A stretch of 39,310 bases of DNA from Gemmataceae bacterium (GCA_019748295.1 JAIEPT010000150.1:1-39310); one strand, 5' to 3'; shown: positions 1-7,902, counted from the stretch's first letter. Made by a program: numbers and translations. The notes: generated from the letters alone by a model not told the origin.

Positions 1-74
1 AGAAACCGCCGGATACGATGAGTACGTCCGGTGGTGTGGGAGGACGGGGGAAGTAATTCCCCCTCCTACCCGAT
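1..74 (+). ncRNA. 3' end of a group II intron (domains V and VI)
   Basis: The first bases fold as a group II intron catalytic core. Domain V is a 9-bp lower stem (ACCGCCGGA with TCCGGTGGT, one G-U pair), a two-base CG bulge on the 3' strand, and a short upper stem closed by GATGA. A CGC triad lies in the 5' strand, as in IIC-type introns. Domain VI follows, a GGGAGGA/GGGGGAA stem with an unpaired A at position 68, seven bases from the presumed 3' splice end at 74, which ends in AT (consensus AY). The intron body and any reverse transcriptase lie outside the window to the left. Boundaries come from this fold; exon sequence would begin at 75. Confidence 0.75.
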
Positions 75-96
75 TCAAAGGACCAACGTCGTGCTC

Positions 97-260
97 TGTA
101 GGGAACGCCCTCCGTGGCGTTCCGCCGAACTGGACCCGTCCGAGTCGCCGCGTCACCATCCGGGATCGCTAATCCGCAAGCGTGGGTGGCGACTGCAGAT
201 GGATGACGAACAATCGGACGCGTCTAGTCTGGCGGAACGCCACGGAGGGCGTTCCCTACA
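97..260. repeat. MITE-like element with 30-bp perfect inverted ends
   Basis: Bases 97-126 and 231-260 are perfect inverted copies of each other (30 bp), separated by about 104 bp with no convincing ORF. The ends contain the palindromic run CGCCCTCCGTGGCG. The layout (long perfect terminal inverted repeats around a short non-coding core, in an intergenic gap just after an intron end) matches the other dispersed elements in this window, but this sequence does not recur here. It could also act as a hairpin in RNA. No target-site duplication was identified. Confidence 0.6.
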
Positions 261-308
261 AAAAACGACATTGGTCTATATCCATCTGCAAACGGCTCTA
301 AACGCGGA

Positions 309-404
309 TCAGCGGAACAATCGCACAAGAATAGCGACTGCCGCGAGCAGCATCACGCCGACCGCGATTAAGTCGCCAGGCGGAAGGGAACTGCGGATCT
401 GCAT
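309..404 (-). CDS. possible 31-residue single-pass membrane peptide
   Basis: An ATG at 402-404 (minus) opens a 31-codon frame ending in TGA at 309-311. The peptide begins MQIRSSLPPG and continues as one hydrophobic stretch (roughly residues 11-27), ending in a basic LVRLFR tail: an N-out or N-in single transmembrane peptide with positive charge after the helix. No Shine-Dalgarno sequence is visible, which is not rare in planctomycetes. I recognise no family. It lies downstream of the decayed STM4504-like gene on the same strand. The hydrophobic pattern is the only evidence; it may be chance. Confidence 0.3.
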   Translation of the reverse strand: MQIRSSLPPGDLIAVGVMLLAAVAILVRLFR

Positions 405-541
405 TGAGCATAAGGGACGCGCTTCGGCTCGGCATTACGGCAAGCAGAAGGGAATGAAGTAGGCCGAAGATTGCGTGATGATCCAGGCGAAAAAGAACAG
501 AAGCAGCCTGCGCCTATGTTCGCTGGAAGACTTGGACGCCG

Positions 542-1090
542 TCACTTCTTTGCCTTGTGGCATTCGATGAGAAAGACGATGTTTGAAGCCGCCATATGGA
601 GCACATATCGCACGTAGTGCTGCGGAATCTCCTTCACTTCTGGCCCTCGCCCATGCCCTGCGCCTGGCAATTCGTTTCGGACGACAGGAACGCCAGCCGA
701 GAGACATTTCTCAGAGCCGAGAAATGATCTTGCAACCATTGCGGGATCAATTCCTCTTTGAAAAGGATTCCGACAAGAACGGCCGCGGCGTCCTTTTGCG
801 GATCGAATTGCCGCTTGCGAAGCGTACAAATCGCCTTCATTACGCTTTCAAACGACTTCGCGGCAGACTGAACCGCCTCCTTGTTGCGACCGCGCCGATA
901 GTGCTCATGGGCTTCTAGGAATTCGTCTTGGCATCCTTTGAAGTCGGAACCACCTTCGTGCATGAGCGTCAGCGCGGGAACGACTGCGTCCGCATGAATG
1001 TACTCGGAATCCACGCGAACGATGTCGTTGTGGACAAACTGATATCCGACAGCGTTCTCCTTGAAGTCCGAGACGAAGCAAAGCAGCAAG
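542..1090 (-). pseudogene. decayed STM4504/CBY_0614-family gene (C-terminal half, frameshifted)
   Basis: Two minus-strand frames together give the C-terminal half of a protein I recognise as the STM4504/CBY_0614 family, related to Abi-type (abortive infection, AbiJ-like) proteins. The upstream frame holds GYQFVHNDIVRVDSEYIHAD, then AHEHYRRGRNKEAVQSAAKS and FESVMKAIC, and runs to FSALR. The match then moves to another frame, resuming as CLSAGVPVVRNELPGAGHG and ending NIVFLIECHKAKK at the stop 542-544. The switch is at about 705-709 and is explained by loss of one base. The N-terminal half is missing: recognisable sequence begins near 1090, where it runs into the 3' end of the lipoprotein gene. 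The gene is therefore truncated and frameshifted, and almost certainly not functional. Confidence 0.7.
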
Positions 1091-1117
1091 AGATCGCTTC
1101 TATTCTTTTGTTTGGAA

Positions 1118-1645
1118 TCACTTGAACTTCGGCATAGGGAGCCGTTCGCCTTTGCCGCTGAGAGCCACATCGAAGGCCGTTTTGGATCCGGCAACCGTGA
1201 CCTTCAAATCGGACGATTCGACCGATGCGTATTTGAGCGGAATGGGAGTCAGCGACTCGATGGCCTTTTGGACGACCTCAGGCTTTTCCTTAAGCATCGA
1301 CTTCTTGACTTCGGCAGGAACTGGCGGCGGACGATCGCGAGGGTCTCTCGTCGCAACGGTCGGAGTTTCGAAGCCGACTGCCTCGCCGAAGGGGCCCACC
1401 GTGGCGACCGTTAACGTGTATTGGCCTGGAGCGAGTCCCGGAAACACATAGTTTCCTTCAATAATGGGCCCCGATGCGACGACCTCTTTTTTCTCGTTGA
1501 ATAGCGAGATTTGACCATATCGCAGCGGCGTCCCATTGAAGGTGACGTTGCCGCCGAGTTCCGAGAAATTCGGACCGCAGCCGACCAAAAGAAACACGGA
1601 AGCGGCGACAGCAAAAAATGAACGGCGTCTTGAGGTGCAAATCAT
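1118..1645 (-). CDS. secreted lipoprotein, carboxypeptidase-regulatory-like fold
   Basis: A 175-residue protein with a basic start (MICTSRRR), a hydrophobic h-region and a lipobox LLVGC with the acylated Cys at residue 23, so it should be anchored in a membrane on the periplasmic side. After the Cys comes a beta-sandwich-like stretch typical of small planctomycete lipoproteins: GGNVTFNGTPLRYGQISLF, then GNYVFPGLAPGQYTLTV, resembling carboxypeptidase regulatory-like (transthyretin-type) repeats. It lies 135 bases downstream of the DUF1559 pseudopilin gene on the same strand, a pairing common in planctomycetes, and the two are probably co-transcribed. Its 3' end abuts the decayed STM4504-like gene. 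The specific function is unknown. Confidence 0.85.
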   Translation of the reverse strand: MICTSRRRSFFAVAASVFLLVGCGPNFSELGGNVTFNGTPLRYGQISLFNEKKEVVASGPIIEGNYVFPGLAPGQYTLTVATVGPFGEAVGFETPTVATRDPRDRPPPVPAEVKKSMLKEKPEVVQKAIESLTPIPLKYASVESSDLKVTVAGSKTAFDVALSGKGERLPMPKFK

Positions 1646-1780
1646 GGAAGGCGTTCCTTGAAAGAGAGAGGGAGGTTTCTTGACGGAGATGGATCTCGAG
1701 TCAGGAAACCTCGCAAGTTCCGCAACCGGGCATGGATAAAGTTCGGCGAGGGGATGACGCCGCCTGTCGAGGCAATGGGA

Positions 1781-2728
1781 TCAGTTTTCCCAATCGTTGG
1801 CAAGCGTGACGCCGTCACCCGGGTCTAACAGCCGCGAGAAAGTAGCGGTTGGGACGGCTGCTGACATGCCCGTAACCCGTCCATCCGCCATGGCGACCAT
1901 AATGCTTCCGGCCCGCGTGGTCATGACGTAGCTGTTGTAGAACGATCCGCAATTCTGATAGGTCACGCCGTTTTTGGCTCCGGTATGACCGTACGATTGA
2001 ATGTTGCCGGAGCCGTAGTCGTAGTAATTCGAATACATCCCGCTCAAGCTGTACCAAGTCTGGGATCCGTAGGACGAGCAACCGCTCACTTGCTCCGAGA
2101 TCAGCAAGGTATTCGAGGTTCCGTCGGCGAAGATCGCGGGAATCTTAAGCCGCTTGCCGCCGTAGTTCTGAGTGCCTGCGCTTGGGCCGCCCGTGTACAC
2201 GTAGCTGGACTTCGACGTCGACCACACCCCGTTGCCGCTGCTGTACGAATAAGGGCTTGAGACGTAGCGGAAAATGCTGTAGGCGCCAGGAATATAGCCG
2301 GTCGCGTTCGGAGAGCTGGCGGCCGTGAAGGCATAGGTGGAGTCCGCGGGATTGACGAAGACGGACGGAGTGCTCGTGGGATTCGTCCCGGCGAGCATGG
2401 CGTTGTACATCGCCGTCTGTTCAAGATAAGGCAAGATTTGCGAGAAGACGTTCATCGAGGCGCCGGTGCCGGTATAGTAACTCCCGTTGTAGGTGTAATT
2501 GCCCGTGTAAATGCTGGAATGAGGCATTCCGCCGTTCGCATCATGGTGGGAGTGAACCGCGAGAGCGATTTGCTTCAAATTGTTGGCGCTTTGCGAGCGC
2601 GCGGCCGCTTCCCGCACTTTTTGGACGGCGGGCACGAGCAGTGCCATCAGCACCGCGATGATGGCAATGACCACAAGCAACTCAATAAGCGTAAATGCGG
2701 CGGGGACATGGAGTGAACGTCGACGCAC
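1781..2728 (-). CDS. DUF1559 protein with type IV prepilin-like N-terminus
   Basis: A 315-residue protein with the prepilin N-methylation signature: after a short basic leader comes [20 protein letters not shown], so a prepilin peptidase would cut just before Phe12 and leave a hydrophobic helix. Conserved DUF1559 sequence follows ([20 protein letters not shown], then [11 protein letters not shown]) with a Ser/Tyr/Gly-rich middle and a C-terminal MVAMADGRV motif. Members are abundant pseudopilin-like (PulG/GspG-type) proteins in planctomycetes, often in many paralogues per genome; their role is undetermined. The start codon is GTG at 2726-2728, preceded by a good ribosome binding site GAGGAG eight bases upstream. 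It precedes the lipoprotein gene on the same strand. Confidence 0.92.
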   Translation of the reverse strand: MRRRSLHVPAAFTLIELLVVIAIIAVLMALLVPAVQKVREAAARSQSANNLKQIALAVHSHHDANGGMPHSSIYTGNYTYNGSYYTGTGASMNVFSQILPYLEQTAMYNAMLAGTNPTSTPSVFVNPADSTYAFTAASSPNATGYIPGAYSIFRYVSSPYSYSSGNGVWSTSKSSYVYTGGPSAGTQNYGGKRLKIPAIFADGTSNTLLISEQVSGCSSYGSQTWYSLSGMYSNYYDYGSGNIQSYGHTGAKNGVTYQNCGSFYNSYVMTTRAGSIMVAMADGRVTGMSAAVPTATFSRLLDPGDGVTLANDWEN

Positions 2729-3098
2729 GGGTGCGACTCCTCAAAAAGGGGTAAGGCAATGGGGACGATAAAAAATGGCACTAATCGGGGAGGCGATAGC
2801 GACAAACGCAAAAGCCGCGCCGAAATTTGCGACGATCCGCAAGATATGAAGAGCTGGTCGGTTAGGATGGCGAGGCGTGGTTTGCCGCAACCGATGTTCG
2901 CGTGCTGCCTAAGCAGTGATGCAACGAATGCTGGCAATAAGCAATGATGGAGGAGCAAAAACCAACACTGCGGATGCATTCCGTATCGTGTGCTTGCCCT
3001 GCCGCATCGTTCGCGCCGCGATGGTCGGGTCTCGCAAGGGGCGAAGTTTCCGTCTTACATGCCGATCGCACTCCGCGCCGCTCTCTGCGGATTCGCAC
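2729..3098. other. 370-bp gap between the EF-G gene and the DUF1559 gene
   Basis: No supported gene, long inverted repeat or dispersed repeat was found. The short frames here are on both strands and look like chance. On the minus strand the part next to 2728 is the 5' leader of the DUF1559 gene (GAGGAG ribosome binding site at about 2737-2742). I could not identify a convincing -35/-10 pair. Confidence 0.5.
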
Positions 3099-5207
3099 TT
3101 AGAACGACCCATCCGGGTTGAGCAGCGCTTGCAGCACATCTTGCGGGACAGGCCCGTAGGATTGCGGTTCCATCGTCCAGCTGGCTCGGCCTTGCGTGAG
3201 GCTGCGGACTTTGTCGGAGTAGTCGAACATTCGCCGCAGGGCGACCACGCTTTCGACCACGCGCAGTTTGCCGCGGGCCATCACTTCGCGGATCTCGGCT
3301 CGGCGGGCATTCAGGTCGGCGGTCACCGGGCCCAGGTAATCCTCGGAAATGACCACTTCGCAACGCATCATCGGTTCAAGAAGCTGCATGTTGTTCTTCA
3401 GCGCCCGGTGCACCGCATCGGCGCCGGCGGCGGCAAATGCGACTTCGTTGGAAAGACTGTCGTCCAGTTCCAAGAACGTGATTTTCGCTTTCACTCCGAT
3501 GACGGGGTAACCTAGTTCGCCCGACTGCAAGGCGCCCAGGACGCCTTCTTTTGCGGCATGGATGAAAAGCGGAGGAAAGTCCGCCTCGCCGAAATCGGTT
3601 TCCACGCTGACGGGCGCCAAGGTCGGATCGGGCGAAAAGCTCGCTTCCACCTTCGCGAAGAGGCCCGCGCCGCTTCCTGGATTCTGACGAATGCACTCTC
3701 CCATCGACCTCACGGGATTCAGCATCGTTTCGCGGTAGCTCACGCGCGGCTTGCTCACGCGCACCTTGAGGCGGAAGTCGCGTTCGAGGCGATGCTTCTT
3801 CACGTCGAGATGGAGGATGCCCATCCCGTTCATCAGCGTCTGCCCGGTGTCGCCGTCCACACGCCAGGTGAACGTCGGATCTTCGCGCTTGAGCCGATTG
3901 AGAGCGTCGGTCAGCTTATCCTTGTCGCCCGACGATTCCGGCTCGATCGACATGCTGACGACGGCTTCCGCGAACTGGATTTGCTCAAGGACGATCGGGT
4001 CGCCATTGTCGCAAAGGGTGTCGCCCGTGATCGAATCTTTCGGCCCAATGATGCCGACGATGTCGCCCGCGTAGGCGGCAGGCAGGTCCTCGCGGTTGCT
4101 GGGATCGGCGTGAATGTGATAAATCTTGCTCGCGAATTCCTTCGCGTTTCGCATGGGATTCCATGGCCTGCTGTTGGCTTTGAGCGTGCCGGAATAGATG
4201 CGCAGGAAGTACAAGTCGCCATGCTTATCAGCGACGATCTTGAACACGAGGGCCGAGAAAGGTTCTTTCGGGTCCGGCTTCCGCTTCTCTTCCTTGTCCT
4301 TCTTCATCGGATGTCGGCCGACGACCGGGGGCCGGTCGAGCGGACTGGGCAGGTAGTAGGTCACCGCGTCCATGAGCCGCTGCACGCCGATATGCTCACG
4401 GCCCGAACCCGCCAGCACGGGCTGGATGAGTTTCGCGAGCGTCTGCTCGCGGATCACCTGCCGCATCGTTTCGACGGGAATGTCTTGGCCTTCGAGATAG
4501 GCCGAGGTGATGCGGTCCTTGTCGTCGTTTTTGGTGAGGACTTCGAAGAGAACGTCTCGCCACTTGCGGACTTCTTCCTCTTGGTCTTCCGGAATCGGCT
4601 CTTCGCGGAAGGTTTTGCCTTCGGTCTTCGGGTCGTAGAAGAGCGCTTTCATCTCGAGCAGATCGATGATCCCGCGGAAGGGGGCATGGCTATCCTTGAT
4701 GCTGCCGGCGCCGATCGGGATGGTGAGCGGGGCCGGAGTTCCTTCGAGGCGTTCCTTCACTTCCTCGACGACGTTGGCGAAGTTGGCGCCGACGACGTCC
4801 ATCTTGTTGACGAACACCATGCGTGGGACGGCATAGCGGTCCGCCTGCCGCCAAACCGTTTCCGACTGGGCCTCGACGCCTTTCTGGGCATCGAACACGC
4901 AGACGGCCCCATCGAGCACGCGAAGACTGCGTTCCACCTCGGCGGTGAAATCGACGTGGCCCGGCGTGTCGATGAGATTCACCGTGCAATCGCGCCACTT
5001 AAAGGGGACGCAGGCCGAGTAGATGGTGATGCCGCGTTCCTGCTCTTCGGGGTCGTAGTCGGTGTCGGTGGTCCCGGCGTCCACGGTCCCGAGTTTGTGT
5101 TTGGCGCCCGAGTAATAGAGGATGTGGTCGGTGGTCGTCGTCTTGCCGGCATCGATGTGGGCGATGATGCCGATATTGCGAAGCTTGGTGATATCCGTGG
5201 CGCTCAT
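3099..5207 (-). CDS. fusA: elongation factor G family translational GTPase (EF-G paralogue)
   Basis: A 702-residue protein with the full EF-G layout. G-domain motifs are G1 AHIDAGKTTTT (residues 16-26), G2 RGITI (58-62), G3 DTPGH (80-84) and G4 NKMD (134-137); the EF-G domains II-V follow, ending in domain V (RGKLRVVESVVALRRMFDYS). EF-G uses GTP to move tRNA-mRNA through the ribosome or, with RRF, to recycle ribosomes. The switch-I region (TVDAGTTDTDYDPEEQERG) and a lysine-rich insert at the start of domain II (MKKDKEEKRKPDPKEPF) differ from canonical EF-G. Planctomycetes, spirochaetes and deltaproteobacteria are known to carry spdEFG1/spdEFG2 paralogues related to the mitochondrial factors, and this protein may be one. 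It is not next to str-operon genes, which also points to a paralogue. The exact subtype is uncertain. Confidence 0.9.
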   Translation of the reverse strand: MSATDITKLRNIGIIAHIDAGKTTTTDHILYYSGAKHKLGTVDAGTTDTDYDPEEQERGITIYSACVPFKWRDCTVNLIDTPGHVDFTAEVERSLRVLDGAVCVFDAQKGVEAQSETVWRQADRYAVPRMVFVNKMDVVGANFANVVEEVKERLEGTPAPLTIPIGAGSIKDSHAPFRGIIDLLEMKALFYDPKTEGKTFREEPIPEDQEEEVRKWRDVLFEVLTKNDDKDRITSAYLEGQDIPVETMRQVIREQTLAKLIQPVLAGSGREHIGVQRLMDAVTYYLPSPLDRPPVVGRHPMKKDKEEKRKPDPKEPFSALVFKIVADKHGDLYFLRIYSGTLKANSRPWNPMRNAKEFASKIYHIHADPSNREDLPAAYAGDIVGIIGPKDSITGDTLCDNGDPIVLEQIQFAEAVVSMSIEPESSGDKDKLTDALNRLKREDPTFTWRVDGDTGQTLMNGMGILHLDVKKHRLERDFRLKVRVSKPRVSYRETMLNPVRSMGECIRQNPGSGAGLFAKVEASFSPDPTLAPVSVETDFGEADFPPLFIHAAKEGVLGALQSGELGYPVIGVKAKITFLELDDSLSNEVAFAAAGADAVHRALKNNMQLLEPMMRCEVVISEDYLGPVTADLNARRAEIREVMARGKLRVVESVVALRRMFDYSDKVRSLTQGRASWTMEPQSYGPVPQDVLQALLNPDGSF

Positions 5208-5243
5208 GGCGGGAATCCGTGGAGGCGGTCGAGCAAAGCGATC

Positions 5244-5272
5244 ATTTTAGAAGAAGGGGCCCAGGGAGCGAA
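5244..5272 (-). promoter_or_regulatory. possible promoter of the EF-G gene
   Basis: On the minus strand, TAAAAT (complement of 5244-5249) lies 17 bases after TTCGCT (complement of 5267-5272), about 35 bases before the ATG. The -10 is good and the -35 is poor. Based on pattern only. Confidence 0.35.
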
Positions 5273-5300
5273 TCCGCTGCGTGCTCCTCGCTCCCCTAAT

Positions 5301-5451
5301 AAGGCGAGCGGCGCCTGCATTTCTCCCCTCTCCCTCCGGGAGAGGGGCCGGGGGTGAGGGCGTGCGACGCGTTGTTGGGCGAGAAAAGGCGCCCTCACCC
5401 CAACCCTCTCCCGGAGGGAGACGGAGGGAGACTATTTCCTGCCGCTCGCCT
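5301..5451. repeat. dispersed repeat family A, copy 1
   Basis: This 151-bp element is bounded by inverted 11-base ends AGGCGAGCGGC (5301-5311) and GCCGCTCGCCT (5441-5451). Inside are CTCCCTCCGGGAGAGGGGC and, inverted, CTCTCCCGGAGGGAG, around an asymmetric core (GTGCGACG...GAGAAAAGGCGCC) that recurs in the other copies. Further copies lie at 7762-7902, 9602-9890 (interrupted), 30391-30530 (inverted) and 32306-32475. The conserved asymmetric core argues for spread as a unit rather than independent hairpin formation. Confidence 0.8.
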
Positions 5452-5596
5452 TTGCGTTTCGCCGCAGCTTGCCTTGCCGCGGTCGCATGCTTTCGCGCCT
5501 TCGCGAAACGCTGAAGCGAACCGAAAAAGGCGCGGGTGGCGGGTGTCTGCCGACGTCCTTACAATGGCACGGTTCGTTCGGCGATGAGACATCGAC

Positions 5597-6451
5597 ATGC
5601 CAGTCCCGCAATTGGTTCGCCACGGCACCATGCGTTTCGTGGGCGAATTCGCGCCGGAGACGCAGATCGCTCTTAAGCGCGGCGACGGCGTCGTCGTGCG
5701 CACCGAGCGCGGCGTCGAGTGGGGCGAAGTGCTGTGCGAATCGTCGCCCCATGCCGTCCAGATGTTGCCGGAGCCGACGAAGGGGAAAATCGTCCGCGTG
5801 ATGTCCGAGGCGGACCGAGCCGAGGTCGAACGCTTGAGGCAGCGGGAGGAAGTCGAGTTCCATCGTTGCAACGACTTCATCCGCGAACGCCGGCTGCAGA
5901 TGGAATTGGTGGACGTCGAACATCTCTTCGGCGGCGAACGAGTCGTCTTCTATTTTCTCGCCGAGAAGCGCGTCGATTTCCGTGATCTGGTCAAAGACCT
6001 GGCTCGCGAATATCGCACCCGCATCGAAATGCGCCAGATCGGCGTCCGCGACGAAGCGAAGCTGTTGGCCGACTACGGCGATTGCGGCAAGCCGGTCTGC
6101 TGCAACACGCATCTGACCGCGATGCCCCCTGTGTCGATGAAGATGGCCAAGTTGCAGAAATCGACGCTCGATCCTTCGAAGATTTCCGGCCGATGCGGCC
6201 GATTGAAATGCTGCCTCCGCTATGAGCAGCATGTGTATGAGGAATTCCAGAAAGAGCTTCCCGCTAGCGGCGCTCGCGTGGTGACGGCAAAAGGTCAAGG
6301 CAGGGTTCTCGCCCAGGAAGTGCTTGCCCGCCGATTGCTGATCGAGTTCGAAGACGGCCGACGCCTGCCGGTCCCCGCGGACGAGATCCTGTCCGTGATC
6401 CGACCCCAAGGCAAACAGACGCCGCTGCGAGAAGAAGAGGAAGTAGATTAA
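5597..6451 (+). CDS. ricT: RicT/YaaT-like PSP1 domain protein
   Basis: A 284-residue protein with the PSP1 C-terminal domain of the RicT (YaaT) family. The key signature is two Cys clusters, GDCGKPVCC (Cys163, 168, 169) and GRCGRLKCC (Cys200, 205, 206), which in Bacillus RicT ligate Fe-S clusters. There RicT works with RicA and RicF as the Y-complex that modulates RNase Y-dependent mRNA processing. The N-terminal part (GDGVVVRTERGVEWGEV) and VFYFLAEKRVDFRDLVKDLA are also family-typical, and the C-terminus is acidic (EEEEVD). RicA and RicF are not encoded nearby, so the partner set in this organism is unknown. It starts a probable operon with the Minf_1886 gene. A TACAAT at 5560-5565 could be its -10 element. 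Confidence 0.9.
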   Translation: MPVPQLVRHGTMRFVGEFAPETQIALKRGDGVVVRTERGVEWGEVLCESSPHAVQMLPEPTKGKIVRVMSEADRAEVERLRQREEVEFHRCNDFIRERRLQMELVDVEHLFGGERVVFYFLAEKRVDFRDLVKDLAREYRTRIEMRQIGVRDEAKLLADYGDCGKPVCCNTHLTAMPPVSMKMAKLQKSTLDPSKISGRCGRLKCCLRYEQHVYEEFQKELPASGARVVTAKGQGRVLAQEVLARRLLIEFEDGRRLPVPADEILSVIRPQGKQTPLREEEEVD

Positions 6452-6555
6452 TTTCGAATTGCAGATTTCAGATTTCAAATTGCAAATTGCAAATTTAAAT
6501 CAAGAAGGCGGCTCTCGTCCTCAATCTGCAATTCGAAATCTGCAATTCGAAATCG
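6452..6555. repeat. AT-rich inverted repeat between ricT and the Minf_1886 gene
   Basis: ATTTCGAATTGCAGATT at about 6452-6468 is repeated inverted at about 6538-6554, and shorter versions (CAAATTGCAAATT; CTGCAATTCGAAAT) fill the arms. It is strikingly AT-rich next to GC-rich genes. It may be a folded spacer in the ricT-Minf_1886 transcript or a small dispersed repeat; no second copy was seen in this window. Confidence 0.65.
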
Positions 6556-6585
6556 AGCATTAGCCTCCCTAGGCACTGAACCCGT

Positions 6586-6981
6586 ATGAGCTTCTTCGAT
6601 CCAAACTTGGCTTCCGTGGTGAAACGCGATCCGCGTTTTCCTTACGAGGCATATGAGTTTCTCTTCCACGCCCTGCAGCACACGCAGCGCATCCTGGGCC
6701 GTGATCCGGTCACAGCGGTGGAAGCGAAGAACCACGTCAGCGGGCCTCAGCTGCTCGACGGCATTCGTTCGCTTGCCCTCGCGGAATTCGGCCTGATGGC
6801 CCGCACCGTCTTCCGGATGTGGGGCATTCGCCGAACCGATGATTTCGGCGACATGGTCTTCAACCTCATCGAAGCGAATCTGATGAGCAAGAACGACCAG
6901 GACAACCGCGACGATTTTCGCGGCGTGTTCGACCTGGAAGAGGCGCTCGATTACCGCATCTCGCTCGATGAGGTTCGCTAA
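6586..6981 (+). CDS. Minf_1886 family protein
   Basis: A 131-residue soluble protein that I recognise as the Minf_1886 family, found mainly in planctomycetes and verrucomicrobia. Typical segments are RFPYEAYEFLFHALQHTQ (residues 17-34), GRDP, HVSGPQLLDGIRSLALAEFG (50-69), RMWGIRRTDDFGDMVFNLI (77-95), and an acidic C-terminus with FDLEEAL. There is no signal peptide or membrane segment. The function is not known. It lies about 130 bases after ricT, and the next gene starts at its stop codon, so it is in the middle of a probable three-gene operon. Confidence 0.92.
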   Translation: MSFFDPNLASVVKRDPRFPYEAYEFLFHALQHTQRILGRDPVTAVEAKNHVSGPQLLDGIRSLALAEFGLMARTVFRMWGIRRTDDFGDMVFNLIEANLMSKNDQDNRDDFRGVFDLEEALDYRISLDEVR

Positions 6982-6985
6982 AGCC

Positions 6986-7441
6986 ATGCTGTCTCCCCGC
7001 GGTCGCCTCGCCCTCTTTTCTTTCCTCTTCCTCGGCTGGATCGGTTGGCTCGGCTACCTCGTCAGCAAAACGCGAGACCCGATTGTCCTCTCGCGCCCGC
7101 AGATCCTCGTCTCCAACTATGTCGCTGTCCTCCGCATTGGCGACAAGGACGGCAAGCCGTCCGCTGAGACGCTCGTGGCGGAAACCTTGAAGCAACCCGC
7201 CGCCGGACCGGCATTGGCCAAGTCGATTACGGTTCGCGACCTGCCCAACCTCGACGCTTCGCACGGCTGGCGTGGGCCTGGGGAATATCTGGTGCCGCTG
7301 ACAGTGATGAACGAGCAAAAAAATATTCTCATCACGCCCGTCCCGATGTCGCCCGGTTTTCAGCCGCGCAATGAGCCGGACGTCCGCATCTATCCCGCGA
7401 CGCCGGAAGTCCTCCGCCAATTCCAATTGCTGGGCAAGTGA
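6986..7441 (+). CDS. membrane-anchored hypothetical protein
   Basis: A protein of 151 residues from the ATG at 6986 (157 if the ATG at 6968, inside the previous gene, is used). It begins with a basic start and one strong membrane segment (LALFSFLFLGWIGWLGYLV), followed by an outside domain with GPGEYLVPLTVM and YPATPEVLRQFQLLG. I recognise no named family. The start at 6986 gives a 4-base gap from the preceding stop with GAGG 12 bases upstream; the 6968 start would overlap by 14 bases. Either way it is translationally coupled to the Minf_1886 gene, suggesting a shared role. Confidence 0.8.
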   Translation: MLSPRGRLALFSFLFLGWIGWLGYLVSKTRDPIVLSRPQILVSNYVAVLRIGDKDGKPSAETLVAETLKQPAAGPALAKSITVRDLPNLDASHGWRGPGEYLVPLTVMNEQKNILITPVPMSPGFQPRNEPDVRIYPATPEVLRQFQLLGK

Positions 7442-7448
7442 CTTTCCG

Positions 7449-7645
7449 GGCTGAATCAGCGTGCGCGATTTCGCAGCAGCGTCTTTCGCGCCAATACGAA
7501 GCGTCAGCGATCGCACTACTAATCCGAAGCGTCAGCGATCGCACTAACCCGAAGCGTCAGTCAGCGAGGGATCCACGTCGTCCCACGCTGACGCTCGTGG
7601 CACGCCCTGAGTGAAGCGAAGGGCGTGGAAGCGGTGCTGACGCGC
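7449..7645. repeat. dispersed repeat family F, locus 1, with short direct repeats
   Basis: It begins GGCTGAATCAGCGTGCGCG, then TTTCGCAGCAGC, almost identical to the units at 31976-32174 and inverted at 36785-36847. Inside are 2.5 direct copies of CGAAGCGTCAGCGATCGCAC (about 7497-7560), then GTCAGCGAGGG with a partly inverted partner, and a small hairpin CACGCCCT/AGGGCGTG (about 7600-7628). The gap 7442-7932 otherwise holds only repeat A copy 2. Confidence 0.65.
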
Positions 7646-7761
7646 AGAATCGAATTGGTGCTGGATCGGGGTAAGCATTCGGGGCGATGCCGGGGAAGGC
7701 GTTGCGGCGGGGGAAGTGATTTGTTGATGATCAGACCGCGAAAGCGAACAGGCCGGTCTTG

Positions 7762-7902
7762 CTCCCCTCTCCCTCCGGGAGAGTCTCCGGGAGAGGGGCT
7801 GGGGGTGAGGGCAGAAGCTTCGCCCCATGCGATGTTGAAGTTGCTCGCGTTTCCCAAAAAAAGGCACCCTCGCCCCCAACCCCTCTCCCGGAGGGAGAGG
7901 GG
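7762..7902. repeat. dispersed repeat family A, copy 2
   Basis: The left arm CTCCCCTCTCCCTCCGGGAG carries a small internal duplication (CTCCGGGAGAGTCTCCGGGAGAGG). The right arm is CCAACCCCTCTCCCGGAGGG. The core has diverged from the other copies. It ends about 30 bases from the pckA stop codon, so the transcript end of pckA probably reads into it. Confidence 0.75.

Noticed and set aside
3558-5357. 599-codon open frame opposite the EF-G gene
   Set aside because: Antisense shadow with no recognised domain.
7497-7560. Direct repeats CGAAGCGTCAGCGATCGCAC as iterons or a replication origin
   Set aside because: Only two and a half copies, inside a dispersed repeat, with no dnaA boxes or rep gene nearby.
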